Source of the DNA: Bactrocera neohumeralis
Taxonomy: Eukaryota; Arthropoda; Insecta; Diptera; Tephritidae
Direction of reading: 5' to 3'
Length of the DNA: 64,000 bases
NCBI RefSeq assembly: GCF_024586455.1
Contig: NC_065922.1
Location: 30,748,089-30,812,088, forward strand
Of this stretch, positions 12,101 to 27,100 are shown piece by piece. The position numbers were made by a program, and so were the translations under genes. Each line of letters opens with the position of its first letter. The stretch's first letter is position 1. The notes below the pieces were generated by a model. That model was not told where the DNA came from. It saw only the letters and a list, made by a program, of their open reading frames with translations, and ran no database searches.

Positions 12101-15100
12101 ACAAATTTATTTTTCTTAAAAAATTTCGTATTTTAAAGAAACTACAAAAAAATGAATGTTATATAAAAATTAATATTTTGCTGGATACGCTCTTTGTTTT
12201 AAAACTGAATGTAAGCGACGTGACATCGATTTCATCAATTTTATGGTGAGTTTTGGACATACACCCGCGAAATATTTATAAAGCCACTTTCGTTGAGCTC
12301 AATAATGAAAGAAAAATCTATAATTTTGCTATTATTTATTATTTTTTCGAATAAATATTTAACTCAATTAATGTTATGCTTAGTTTTAGGAAAAAAAAAT
12401 AAATTATGCAAGTTTTCTCAAACATAATTTAAATAAGCCGAACGAAATAATTATAAAGCCACTTTAATTATGCATTATATTTTTAGTAATTAAGAGAAAA
12501 ATAAAATGTTTAATATGATGTATGACCTCTATTGTTAGCAATAACTTCTTCCAATCGTCTGGGCATAGAATTAGTTAAAGAATGGATAACGGTTTGATCA
12601 ATTGCTTCCCATTTTTCAACGATGGCATTTCTTAGACATTTGACGTTATCAAATTGCCGTCCCTTTTCGAAAACCTTGGCTGATAACACGGACCAAAGGT
12701 TTTCAATAGGGTTTAGGTCGGGACTAATTGCAGGCCAATCGAGAAATTTAATATTCCGAGCCAGCAAGAAATCAACTGTTTTCTTGGAACGATGTATCGC
12801 TGCATTGTCTTGCTGGAAAATGAATTCATTTCCAACAAATTCCTCTCCGAAATCAATAAGAACTTCATCCAGTAATTTAATGTAGTATTCCGAGTCCATT
12901 TTTGTTGTTACAAAGCAAACTGGAGTTTTTCCTCTGTAAGTTATCCCAGCCCAAACCATAAGTGATCCGCCACCAAAATTTCGTCGCTTACATTTCTGCC
13001 TAGTAGACTCTATGGGCCTCCAATGTTTTTGGAGACCATCGGGGCCATATAAATTGAATTTTTTTTCGTCAGTAAAAATAACGGTTTTCCACTCGTCGTC
13101 CCAAAAGCGATATTTTTCGGCGAAACAAAGCCTGGCCAATTTGTGTTTTTCGGTCAATGACGGTTTGGCGCATTTTTTATCATAAATACAATCTAATTCA
13201 CATTTAAGTATTTGTTGTACTCGTCGTACTCCTATCTCCAAATTAACTTGCTGTTTTATTTGTCTCGCACTTACATTTTCCTGCATGATAAGTCGTTTAA
13301 TGCTACGTTTTTGCCTTTCGTTCACTTTTGGAGGCCTCCCACTTCTCTTATTTTTTCCATAATTGGTCCCTAATTTTAAAAAATTTCTTACAATATCCTT
13401 CGACCTATTTAAACGCCTTGAGATGTCTCGATTTGACAAACCCTCTTCATGATATGCAATAATTTTTCCTTTCTCTTCTTCCGTTAAAGTTTTTCCACGA
13501 GACATTCTTTATAAAATTAAATAGCTAATTAAATTACTTATGCAATAATAATTAATAACTCACATGTAGTCTTATTTGTCACAACTAAAATAAAAATGGA
13601 ATCAAATAAGCGCCCTCTGGCTTTATAAATATTTCGTTTAGAGATAACGGTTCTTGTTAAATATTCACCGCCTACTGTGATTAAAATATTAAATGATTAT
13701 GAAATAATTCAAACGTCATCCCGTAAATTTAAAATACAGAATCTGTGAACACTTACACCAATTTTTCTAAGAAAAATATGAAATTTTACGGTGGCTTTGT
13801 AAATATTTCGCAGGGTGTATTTTACTTGAAGCTCTTTTAAGGTCCTAAAGGTTTTTAATACTATAATTTTTGATTAAATTTTTCAACTCAGAAAATTGAG
13901 TTTATGTCAAGGCTTCGAAGAAGGTATTTTGGACAGTTATCTTTGGGGTCAGTGTCCTTCCTAAACCCAATTTTTCAAAAATTTGGTGTAGATTTCATTT
14001 TAAAATGTCTATCTACTTCTTAGCATTAATTATTCCATCAATAAAGTGCAAATTTCCTACTCCCGAAGCACTGAAACATCCCCAAACCATCACAGATGAT
14101 ACACCGCATTTAAATGAAGTGTTTGCTTCCCTCCATATTCTTACCCTTCCATCGGACATCTTTAAGCTGTATTTTGATTAATTTCGAAGAGATTTTCTGT
14201 CTTTATGTAAATTTATAAGAATAGAAAGATGTTGTGAACTTCGTTGGTGTGTCGCAGGCTTCTGCGCCATGCACCTTTCTTTTAGTGTGACTTGAAATCT
14301 GAAAGGATAGAACCAGAGCTAAGTAAAAACCTATGCAGACCACACATCTATTACTACTAGCGACGAGAATATGAGTAATATAACGGAGAACGTTTTTTAA
14401 ATAATTGCTCCTTCGTTTGACCTTTTAAATATCTCGAAGATCTGTCCACAAATCCAGTATGAGCGGTTGAAAACAGTTTAGATACAAATGTGCTTGAACA
14501 TTTAAGCGAACTTTCAAGGCTGAATCTCCAAAACCATTATAAGGAAAAATTTAAGCATTTGAAACAATATTCTAGAAATTTTATAGAATTAAATAGGACA
14601 ATAAAACACAAATATTTGTTAAAGCTAAAGGGATATTTACCGATAACATTACTTTAATGTCTGCACTGAAAAATGCAAATGAAATTACCCGAAATTATTT
14701 CAAAGAATCAAGAGCACACTTTTTAAATACATGTGAACCTAAAATTCCCTTTTTTAAAACACATATTTTATTTTACATACACAAAATACATACATACAAA
14801 TTTTAATTTGCTACATCGAATAACTATAACTATCTATAAATACTTTTAGGGATAATTTTGTATATCTATGATCTATACATTTCGAGCTTGCATTCTTAAT
14901 TTAACCGGTTTTGAACTACGGGCTGCAGCTTGGTTTCGATATATTAGCTTTGGTTGGATTGAGTGGAGGGGGTTGTCTGTGTTTTCCGCATTTCTTTTCG
15001 CTAGACATTCTTTAAGTTCCGACATAACGCTTGCAATGAGTTTAGTTTGCTCTCTCTGTATCTGAGATAAGAAAAGTGGCCTTAGAGATCGACGTACTTC

Positions 15101-18100
15101 TTGGTCTAAATTTTCACCTTCAGATGCAGTCGGTAACGACACTTGGGAGCATTTCTTTCTCATTTGTTTAGCTATTTCGTAAGGCGAATATCGGTCCTGG
15201 TGTGTGTTGTCGGATTCAATAATGTCCGGTTTGATTGAAGCTGCCTTCATTTCTTTCTCTAGGGCTCGTTTTGCGATGCGTAGCTCCATTTTCTTGGTGA
15301 GTTCCTCTGAGAGTGAGCTTCGCGGAGATTTACAACCAAATCTTCAGCTTGAGATTTAATTCCAATGTCACGTTTTCTACTTATTCCAGTCAAGAGCTTA
15401 TTTTTTGCAATGTGAAGTTCCAGTTTCTTTGTGAGTTCCTGTGACTTCATTTCATTCTCTTGGGTTGGACTTGAGATGCGTCGCTCCATTTCCTTCGTGA
15501 GCTCCTCTGAGAGGGAGTTTCGCGGGGATATCACAGCCAAATCTTCAGCTTGATATTTAATTTCGGTAGCTCGGTTTCTACTTATTTCAGTTAACAGTTT
15601 ACTCCTAGCGTTGCTAAATTCCAGTTCCTTCGTGAGTTCCTCAGAGAGAGACCTTCGTGGGGATATCACACTCAAATCATGCTGAGTTTGAGCTTGATAT
15701 ATAATTTCAGTTGTGCGTTCTTCATTCCTTCTAGAGAAGCACTTACTGTTAGCAATGTGCCGTTCTTGTTCCCTTGTGAGCTCTTCTGAGGGAGAATATC
15801 GTGGTGATATCATAGCAAAATTGTGTGAGGTTCCCGTAAATTCCTTTGAAAGGGAGATTCGTTGGGTTTGAGCATGTTCCTTCAACTCTGCCATGGCTTT
15901 TTCTATATCATACACTTTTTCTTTGATATTAGCACTATAGTGCACTTCTTTCCCGTGGCTTTCTATGGTTTCAAGCTCAGGTGATTTACCAGTTATACTC
16001 TTGATATTTTTCAGCGTGGGTTTAATATCAGCGAATTCTTGTAGTGTGTATTTATCCTCTCCTGTGATCGTGTCAGATTTAAGACGTGTTTTCAGCGGTG
16101 AACCATCGCAACCGCTCGAAATACGTGCACCCCCGGCTGGTGAATCAGATTCTGGTGTATATTTTCTCTTGAAGTTGAACTGTCGTTTAATCTCCATTTC
16201 GTCCTCATTGATATAACTTTCGGATTTAGGTGCAAGAGAATCATAATCACATTTTTTCAACTCCATACCACTCATTTTTCGTAGATTTTGTTTAAGATAA
16301 GCTATTAGCGAATGATTTATTAAAAGTTTGCGCTACTGCTCGAGAGTTGTGAACTAGAGAGATCTACAGGTTGAACTGTTTAAAATCTTCGCTATCGCGC
16401 ACCTTTTTATACCTTACACAGGTAGCTAACAAGCTTACAATCTTCGTTAAGTAATCGCAAATTAAGGTTGGGCGTGAGGTATGAATACCGTAGGTAGCTC
16501 CCCGAGCTTACAAAGGACAAAAGCAGGTACAAAACAGATAATTTACAAGTTTTCTTAACTTCGTCATGTCAAAGCGCCGGCCGTCTTCCTGGGTCATTGT
16601 ATATTTGTTATTAATCCGTATTTTGTTTTTATTGTTTGTTTTCAACCACGTTGAAGGCTGAAGGCATCAAACACTCCATCAGTGGAGAACCTTTTTTAGT
16701 AATTTTGCAGATTCAAAATAACATTTTTATCATTTTTTTAATTATTCTATATTTTAACCTGGACTACAAAAATATGACCTCAAAGTTTTAAAACATTTCA
16801 TGTCGTAACTTTATCTAAAAAATTAGGCGGTCAGACGAAAATTGTCTTTTAAATTTTCTAAATTTTTGCAGAAAATAATTTCAGAACAAGTATATACGTT
16901 AACTTCGATTGCAACGAAGCTATATTACCCTTCACAAATACAATATATTCAGTTCAAGAAATTTATAGTCAGTTTGTATGGCAGCTATGCGCTATAGTGG
17001 TCCAAAAACGGCGATTTCAACAAATGAGCAGTTCTTTGGGTAAAAAATGACGTGTTCCAAATTTCAGAACAAAGTCTTAAAAACTGAAGGATTAGTTCGC
17101 GTATATATTATGACGAAATCGACGCAGCTCATCACATGTCCTTCTGGGCTTTACAAACTTCTTGACAAACTCATATACCTTGTTCGGGGTATAATTACAT
17201 TTAATTCAACCCAGTCAAATTCCACATTAAAAAGTAGTTTATTTCTTTGTACGAGATCATTTTGAACTACTGATTCAATATACTCTTAAAACCTTAAAAC
17301 ATAACAAACAAAATTATGCTAAACAAATATCTTTAACTACTTGATTCACGAGTTTATCTAGTGGGTTGAGTTCAGGAGACTGACAAGCATAATATCAAAC
17401 TTGGAACACCTTGTTCAGTTTTTTGCTTTAATGTTATATTTTGGGTCATCTATATTGATATTGCAGTGGTATATTGCCGGGTCAAAAAAGCGAATTTACT
17501 ATAATATTAAATACCTTAATGTTTGAGATGTCTGACCACAATATATTTCAAAATTAATTCATGGATCCGGACAAACGCTCTCTGGAAAATTCCATAAGAT
17601 ATTGACTTTCACTGTTTCTACCTTTGTGATGGCAAATTTCCGACATCGAGTTATCTGACCACAATATATTTCGGAGTTTATTTATAGATCTTGACACTCT
17701 TCCTCTGGAAAATTTTGTACAATTCTCATACTCTCTTGTTTCTTCTTTGGTTTGAATTCTGAAAATCATTGATCCGCTACGTAGATATTCTACAAACTAC
17801 TTTTCCAAGCACGATTACAGTGGACGAGGGTAAAATGTTAAAGAGTACTGCGATTTATACGAAGACGTAGTTTATTGGATAAATAAGTTATTTATTTTTT
17901 GACAAATTCAAGTACATAAAAGTGGTGTCGACTAATAATTAAAATAAGAATTTAGATATAATTATCTTGTCTACTTAAGTATAACAATGATTGTTATGAT
18001 ATAAGCTTAATTATGACAATATATGCATAATAAGAGGGAAAAATTAAATAATAAAACCCTTTTAAAGAGAAAAAATAAGAATATGTACAGTTTGCTATGC

Positions 18101-21100
18101 TTATGAAACAAGTTTAAGAAATATATGTTGATAAACTGAATGACAGCATTTGGAGTTATAATTTTGCGTTAGTTTGATATTACATTATTTCTATAAATAA
18201 TAACTCATACCAAATTTCGTGAAGATATGTCTTCAAATGAGGATGTTTCCCATGCAAGAATTTGATTCCGATCGTTCAGTTTGTATGACAGCTATATGCT
18301 ATAGTAAGCCGATCTGAACAAGTTCTTCGGAGATTATATAATTAGCTTAGAAAATAACCTATCCCAACTTTTGTGAAGATACATTGTCAAATGTGAAAGT
18401 TTTCTATACAAGAACTTGATCCCGATCGTTCAGTTTGCATGGCAGCTATTTTTTATAGTGGTTTCATGAAAGTGTTTTGACCGGATTTACGACTAATTAG
18501 AGGGTACATTTATGTCTTTATGTTAATATTATACGAAAGGTGTTGTTTATAAATTAATTTTGTATCAAGAATAATGCCGAGATATATTACCTTTTCTTTC
18601 CACGAAACAAAACAGTTGCCCCTGAAGTATTCTGTTCGTTTTCTACTTAACAAAACGACTTGTGTTTTCTGCGGACTTAAAATAATCTTCCATTTAGAGA
18701 ATATAATTATATAAAACTTTAAGGGAAGAACTCGTAAAATAGCAAATACTGATGTAAATAATGATTGGAAATACAAGTGATATAAATATGTACTAGAAAA
18801 CCGTTATATGATTGGAGAAGATATAGGGACTGGTTACTACCAATATGAGAAACTACGATTTTCAGAAAGTTTTGCACAATTTTAATTAATTCAATCTGAA
18901 ATCGATGTCTATAAATACTTCGCCCAAAGCTTAGTTTCTTGTGAAATTGCTCCTTATAACTTTTCTTATTTTAACTTGAGGGTGAACAGTGTTAGGTTCA
19001 ATTCTAAAGCCAAAGTGTTGGGTTGGAAGAATTTCATTGTCCTCAACTAAAGTGGTTAATTTTTCTTTAACAATCTTTTCCAGTAATTTACTCATCGATG
19101 AGTGTAAGCTTATAAGACGGTAAGAACAAGGGTCCTCTGATTGTTTTTCAGGATTTTTTATTTCTATGATTTAGCATTTTTTCATGTTTTACGAAAGTAA
19201 CTCAAGCGTAAATAAGCATTGCGCATTCTTTTTTGGGTAGAGATTTTAGACAACTATTATTAATACCGTCAATGTCAAGGAGACCTTTTAGCTTTGTAGG
19301 TCTTTTGTAGTAATTTCTTCAGAGTTGATGTAAAAACTATCGAAAGACCTATGAACTGTTGTGTTAAGTGGCAGGATAAAATTATCGACTTCAGGTTTAG
19401 TAGTATGATCGCTCAAATGAGCAGATGCACAGTAATTCATCACATATGTATTTCATTAGCAGTACTGTAAAAGGTTGTATTATCTTCCAACTTTGGAATG
19501 TATTTCTTCTTTAAACTTTTGTTATATTCCAACAGGTGGAAGACCTCTCCTCCAATTTTGTAGGTAGATTATTCCAGTTTTTATTGCGGGGTTTAACATT
19601 CCGCCTTTTATGCATATATTGAGTCGGCTTAACAGAACTTGATCAGCGATTTATCTGTAACTCTGTCCAACAGTGAGAAAACTTTTCAGCTTGGTATTAT
19701 TAAGCAAGATAAGATCATATATCAAATTTAGTAGGGCGGGGTTATAATCCCATTTCATCCATTTTTACACTGTTGGTAGAAATTCTTATCTGAATAGAGT
19801 TTTTAGTCCATAGGTGTCCTTTAGTACTGCATTTCCCTGTACCAAATAACATCTTTATATCTTAATTTAGTGCTTAGTTATAGAATTTTATAAGGTTTTT
19901 GACTACTTGCGATCTTGTCCTCTGTTTTTTGCCAAGGAACAAGTGTACCAAGTTTCATTTTCGATATCTCAATTCTTACTAAATTTATCGCTTGCACACA
20001 CAGGCAGATGGACAGACAGTCACTTGAAACAACCGTTAGGTGAACAAAACTATTGTACTCCGTAGCAATATGTTGCAAATATATAAAAATATATTCCTTA
20101 GCATTATGTGTTCTTATAATAGAGTGGAAAAAAACTCCCTATCCTTTTCTGAACAACGAAATAATGGCAAATTTTTGATTAGTAGAAATGTCATAATTTT
20201 AAAAACCAAGAAAACTGAAAACAATCTGTTCGCATAATAACTATTTTTGCTGTTCAGCAATTACATATCATATTTTTTCAAAAATAATAAATAGAAATTG
20301 TCAATTCTTGTTGGTTCAGACGATAAAGGGATACTTACGATATTCTGCTGATTTAAAAATAACTGATTAGAATTTGACTTTGCTTTTGAAATTTAGGACC
20401 ATTAAAGCTTATAGTTATCAAACTAAACGAGAATACCTTAAAACAACCGTAATCTTGTTCCGCCTCACAATGAACTAGTTTTAATAATAAATCAGCTGGT
20501 ATTTTTACAAACATTTTGGTGTAATTTGTGCCGGAACGAATTAACTGTTGTTAGCGATATTTCAAAATAACAAGTTCAAGCGAAATTAAAAAGATTTCGA
20601 GTTATTTTAAGTTAAAATAATTTTTCAAAATTCAGAGCTTATTCTTTAAATATTCAAACATATTTTTTTTCTTAAATTATTGAAATGTATATTTTATTTT
20701 ACATACAATTTTTATCTTTCAACATCGAATAATATTTATTATTACCATAAACACTATACTACTAAACTTAGCAGATCGGTGATCTACCATATAAGTTTCG
20801 AGCTTGCATCCTTAGTTTAGTCGGCTGTAAGCAACCGGTTGCAGCTTGAGTCCGGTTTATTAGCTTTGGCGGGATTGAGTAGAGTATTTTGTCCTTATGT
20901 TCCACACTTCTTTTCGCTAGACATCCCTCTAATTCCGACATAACGTTTGCAATGAGAGTAGCTTGTTCTATGGGTATCTGACATAAGAAAAGTGGTCTTA
21001 AAGAGCGACGTACTTCTTGTCTATATTTTCACCTTCAGATGCAGTCGGCGGTAATGACACTTGGGAGTATTTCTTTCTCGGTTTGATTGAAGCTGCCTTC

Positions 21101-24100
21101 ATTTCTTTCTCTAAGGCTCGTTTTGCGATGCGTAGCTCCATTTCCTTCATCAGTTTCTCTGCGAGTGAGCTTGACGGGGATATCACAGCTAAATCTTGAG
21201 CTTGAAATTTAATTCCGATGTCTCGTTTTCTACTTATGCCTTTCAAGAGCTTACACTTAGCTATGCGAAGTTTCAGTTCATTCGTGAGTTCCTCTGACTT
21301 CATTTCTTTCCTTAGGTTTGGATTTGAGATGCGTCGCTGCATTTCCTTCGTGAGGGAGGTTCGCGGGGTTATCATGTCCAAATCTTTAGCTTGAGATTTA
21401 ATTTCCGTAGTTCGGTTTCTACTTATTTCAAAAAAGACTGAACTTCGTGAAGATATCACAGCCAAGTCATGCTGGTGTTGAGCTTGGGATCTAACCTCAT
21501 TTCTGTATTTTTCATTCAAGCATGTACTCTTTTTTGTCTGGCATAACGTTTGCATTTCTTTTTTCAAGTTTCTCTTAGCTATGTGTTCCTTCAACTCCGT
21601 CATGACTTTTTCCATAAGTTTGACTTGTTCTTCTGGTATATCGGGTAAGAAGCGTGGCTTTAAAATTCGACGTAGTTCTGGAAATGAACCGTATTGCTGA
21701 GTGGCTAATACTGATGTTCCTAAATATTCTTTTCGTTTTTGCTTCAAACTTTCATAAGGCGTGTATCGGCTTCTAGAATAACTATGACGAATTTTCAAAT
21801 TATAATTTTTAGTGTCTTTCTTCGGTTGATGCTGCTGCGAGGTGGCACTTTTTTCTATTTCCTTACATCTTTGAGCTAAGCGCTGTTTCAGCTCGGCCAT
21901 AAGTTTTTCCATGATGATCACTTGCTCCATCGGAACTCTTGATAAGATCTGCGATTTCAGTTTGTCGAGTTTAATTTGGGCCAATATATCGTCGTGACCT
22001 TTTGTATTAGCGATAGTACTAAGGTCTGTCTCACAATTAGTTTTGACAACTGTGTCTTCTGTTTTTGTAAGAATCAGAAGAGGTTTTGCTGCAACGATTG
22101 GCTTTGGTAAGAATTTTCTAAAATATGGGCCACCACGTAAGCATATTTTGTGTACTAAATGGTGATATGATTTGTTTTTAGTGCTTTCTTTGATATTTGC
22201 AATGTGGACTTCTTTCCCATGGCTTTGTATGGTTCCAATCTCAAGTGATGTACCGGTTAAATTATTGATATTTTTCAGCATGGTTTTCATATCAGAGAAT
22301 TCCTGTGTTGTGTTTTTATCCTCTCCTGTGATCGTATCAGATTTTAGGCGTTTTTTCAGTGGTGAACCAGAGTAACGGCTCAAAATATGTGCAGCCGCAG
22401 CGGCTCCAGCTGGTGAAGCAGATGCTGGTTTATATTTTCTCTTGAAATCGGACTGTCGTTTAGATACTTCATTGTCTTCATTGATATAACGTCCGGATTT
22501 GGATGAAATAGATTCATAATCACATTTTTTCGATTGTAAAGCACCCATTTTTCGTAGATTTTGATGATGAGATATTAGCAATGATTTGTTAGAAGTTTGC
22601 GTTACTGCTCGAGAGCTGTGAACTAAGGAGATTTACAGATTGAACTGATTCAAATCTTCTTTATCGTGCACCTTTTTATACCTTACGTCAGTTATGTAGA
22701 AGATTTCATAGTTAGGTGCAATAATCTTCGTTAAATAGCCGTTAATTAAGGTTGGGCGTGAGCTCAGAATATCGCAGGTAGCTCAACGAGCTTACATGGA
22801 ATAAAAGCAGGTATCTATGTTATTTTCTTGTATATTTTTTCGCGTTAAGATTGCTTTGTTGGACTATAAACATCTATCCTTCTTTACGTTAAGTATTCTG
22901 AACAATTAAATATGTATGTCCTTAAGGTAGTCTCTATTAATTTCTCATATTCTTTTTTTATTTCCAGATCTATAAGAATACAGCTCTATATTTTGCGTGT
23001 CGACCACATATATTGCTAAAGCAGCAAACGTAGCCGAGAACCAAGAAAATAAACGACTTCCTTAATTTTGCCGTATGCTCTCATATGATTTTTGCATTTA
23101 AGTGAAAATTATTACGATGGAATAACAGTGCTTGTGTGAAAAGTTGGTCGAAAATAGACAGAAATATTCGTGAATAAACCGGTGTAAAGTGATGTACAAT
23201 TATAAGTGTTTTTTGTGTATGTGTTTGTGAGTGATAAATAATGTGGGAAAGGCGGAAGATGGATACGATTTCTGGCAATGCTATTTCGGGTGAGTAAGAA
23301 AAATTTTCGATATTTGAATTTAGATATTTATGATTATTTTTATAATTTAATATTTTACACCAAACCCGAAGCGCCTTTTGTACCCAAATTGTTAACAAAT
23401 AATAGCATCGAACATAAATTAAAATTATATTAAATATATAAATTATTTTTTAATAAAAATTTAAGGAGCACACGTTATGTAAAATTTCGGAAAATTACAC
23501 TGTGACAAAAAAGTACCCGGAAATTGTGAATAAAACGCAAAATATTTAATTATTCATCAAAAGTTCTTTTGCCGTCTTCAAAGTAATCCCCACCAAATGT
23601 AATACACTTATACCAACGATTTTTCTGTCTTCGAAACACTTTTCATAAGTACTTTTTGTAATAGCCAGCCCTTAAGCAAGCGACTTTTGTTTTATCACTT
23701 TGATCGAATAAAAACGGGTTTTAAGCAGCGGCAATTTCGGTTTGGGGAACAAGAAAAAAGTCACAAGGAGCCAAATCTAGTAAATTCCGGTGGTTGACCA
23801 ATGGTTTTTATTGCGCTTTTGGCATGAAATTCAGTCACAAAAGTACCGCAAAGCGATGGTGGATTATCATCGTGTAAAGTCCATGAATTGCTCTTCTACG
23901 ATTCCGGCCGTTTTCGACAGATATTCTCACGCAAATGCCTCGGTATAGCCAAATAGAACTCTTTATTGACTGTCTGTCCATTCGGAACGAATTCATGATC
24001 GAAAAAACGGCTTTGACGTGGATTTTTTTGGTTTCGGCTCTTGCTCTCCATGAATGTGGGATCGGAGGATCGCAATATCAAGCATGTTTTAGGGTATTAT

Positions 24101-27100
24101 TTTTGAAAAAAATTCTGCTTTATCAGGACGAGTCGAACAAGAACGCGTTCCATACCCAAAATACCCACCGAAATTATTTGAACGGAGTCGCGAGGTGGCA
24201 TTGCCATCTCTCTAACACTTGTTTGACGATTTTCAAGGACCATATTCTTCACGTTTTTAATACTTTTATCCGTTCAGAAGAGGTCGAAGGTCGTTCAAAA
24301 TGAGGCAACGATGTCTCGATCGTCTTTGTAAATTTGTACCACTCGTAAGCTTGTGTTTTAGGACTGACCAAAGCAAAATACATGTTTTGATCTATTTACC
24401 AGGAGTTTAATTTCCATTACTTTTTGTCACAATAATTTAGTTCAATTCTAATGATTCTTTAATTGAAATAAATTTAAATTCAAAGTATTTATGCTATAAT
24501 AATATAGGGTTATGCACGAAGATTGCCCTTCTAAAGAAACAATATGTTTACAAACAATTTAAAATTGACTACAATGCTTGCCCTTTAAACAATATGTCAA
24601 ACAATTAACTGAGCTAAATTATGGTTTGAGTAGAGAGTGCCATTTCCCTTACTCACACAAACCACATTTTGTCAAAATATCCCTAAACAACCATATTGTA
24701 AACATAAACATAAACAAATAATAATGTTACTGCTACATATTAATTGTATTTATAGTTTATTTCATACTTATTTAATAAATTAACAAAGCATTCTATGAAT
24801 TCTCCTCTACCACATGACTGTACAAATAATTCTCAGAATTATTTAATGAACAATAATTAATAAATAAGCTAATTCCGCCACCTTCAACTCTTCCTCAAAT
24901 CGCGCAGCGCACATTTGCATGCGTTGGGCAACCGCACCATGCTCTCCTGCATGACGCCATCCACCAGCACCACCAAACTTCTATAAACGAAATGTTGCTT
25001 ACATCGCGATTTTACGCCGAGCGGCAAGAGCTCGTCAAATTTGCACGGCGCATCCTCATTTTCGCATTGCTCCACCAGAACGCCTTGCTTGTATTGTTCG
25101 TGTTGCACAACCATCAGCCATTTCGATTCCACAGTTTCGGCTACCTTCGGGTAAACCAATCGCGTTTTGCTCTCACAATAGTAGCTATCATCACTGTCAT
25201 CGTTCATGCGATTCGTCACATTTATTGGTTGTACGAAATCATCTTTGAAATATGGTTTGAACTTTTCAAATTCCTCTCTACTAAATTTATTCAATTGCGT
25301 TGCTTCCAAATAATTTGTCACCTCGGTACAGAATGTTTGTCCTTTCAGTCGTTCGGGGCAATTGATCGCATCATCGTTTGATTCGCCTTTCGTTGTGTTG
25401 AATACATAAAAACCAGTTCCCATCTCAAAGAGATCGTCCAACACGATTTCCGTTTCGATATCCGTTACTGGACGACTGCCAGTGTATTTAATTATCAATA
25501 AAACGCCCACGAGCGTGATCTCTAATCGCAAGCGTGGATTCATCATTATTGTGTTTTTGCTTCGTTGACTCTTTAATTACGCTTATAAGTGTATGGTTTA
25601 CTCCAAGGACCGGTACACTTGGTTTTCCCCACGTTAGTTGAATGTTTTTTGACCAGAATTAGTTGAGTTTATTGCAAAAATCTGTGGAAACTTGGGAATT
25701 TCCACCGCTCAGTTAATTGTCAGGTGTCGCTGAATGCTGGGTTTTTCCCACAACTGAATGAGTTGTGTGAAAATTTTTCTTTTTATACCAGCCCGTACAG
25801 GCAAGCCCACGGATTTCGCGTTTTCACGCGTTTAGCTTGCCTGAGCAGGTACCGCCATTATAGCGTTTACGGCGGCTTACCTTTCTCACTCTGCATTTGC
25901 ATGTATTTTGCTGTGGCAAGCGACCTTAGCTGTTGATCATGATGCAATCAAATTTAACAGGTGCATGAACCTTAGCCATTCTTGAATTGAGAAAAAAATG
26001 CTTTTGTTATGAATTCTTGGAATTACGACTGCGAATTATTATGAGTGGAGACAGTTACTGTCTGCAAACAAATGCCTTGTACTACCTTCAGAAATAATGA
26101 CACATTTTTAAACGGTTTCTATAAACATTTTTATTGCTTCGTTAATTCTTTTTTGGTTTTTTTTTTGTTTTTTCAAAATTGAAAAGAATGCAAAAATTTA
26201 ATGAAAGTTGTAAAAAACGACAATGTAATATTTATAAACATAATATTAATAGCAGCGTCGGTTTGTATAAACATCCAATCCAGTTTTTAAGGTTGTGAAC
26301 TCATTTCCACTGCAGATCATTCAATTTTAAATGAAAATATTATTTTCTGGCGACAGACGTTTTCTTATTTTTCTTTACAGCGAGTTTACAACACCATTCG
26401 TTTTTCTTTTTCGCTGCTTGGCGCCAATTGGAGATTCCAAAGGTAGTCAGCACCGGTTCTTTGCAACGTCTTACACTTCCTCTGCTTCCTCCGGCGGGTA
26501 CTGCGTCAAATACATTCAAAACTGGGTTGATTGAGAAACCCAATTTTCGACCACTTTTTACACTAATTGGGATAGTATGTCATTCGAATATTCTCTTCTA
26601 AAACGTCAATTGCCTCGGGCTTAACTGCGTAGACAATCGATTTCGCATAACCCCGCAAAAGATAGTCCAGCGATGTTAAAACGCACGATTTTGGACGACC
26701 AAAAGTTTTCTTCAATAAATTGATTGTTTCGTTGGCTTTCTTCTTGAAATCAAAGCTCGTCCACATCAAAATCCTTCAATACAGTCACGAAAAAGTCATT
26801 AATCATGGCTCTATAGCGTTCTCCATTGGCTTCAACATTATGGCCGGCAACATTTATGAAGGAATGTAGATCAATGATTTCCTGAGACCATTGAGCACAC
26901 CAAACTTTGACTTTTTAATAATATAAAGGCGTCTCAATAATGGCTTGTGGATTATCATCATTGTAAATGCGACAATTTTGTTTAGTAACGTATCCATTCA
27001 ACCAAAAGTGAGCTTCATTGCTAAACAAAATTTTCTTGCGAAAATCACGATCGGTGGCCAAGTCGTTTTGGGTCCATTCAAGGAATGTGCAACGTGCTTG

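Larger units (their letters stand above)
9790..17770. repeat. Left arm of a large inverted segmental duplication
   Basis: The reverse complement of about 42140-48920 aligns along this whole stretch, apart from the Tc1 insertion at 12262-13816. Matching landmarks in order are a CTAAAAACCACAATTTTC block (about 9800 / 48910), subfamily B gene (10141 / 48570), shared coding-like relic (11640-11990 / 46070-46440), Tc1 relic (14000 / 45700), subfamily A gene (16275 / 43630) and a tandem 115 bp motif (17550-17760 / 42180-42400). The arms have diverged by indels and substitutions, so they are old and not a collapsed assembly repeat. Confidence 0.85.
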
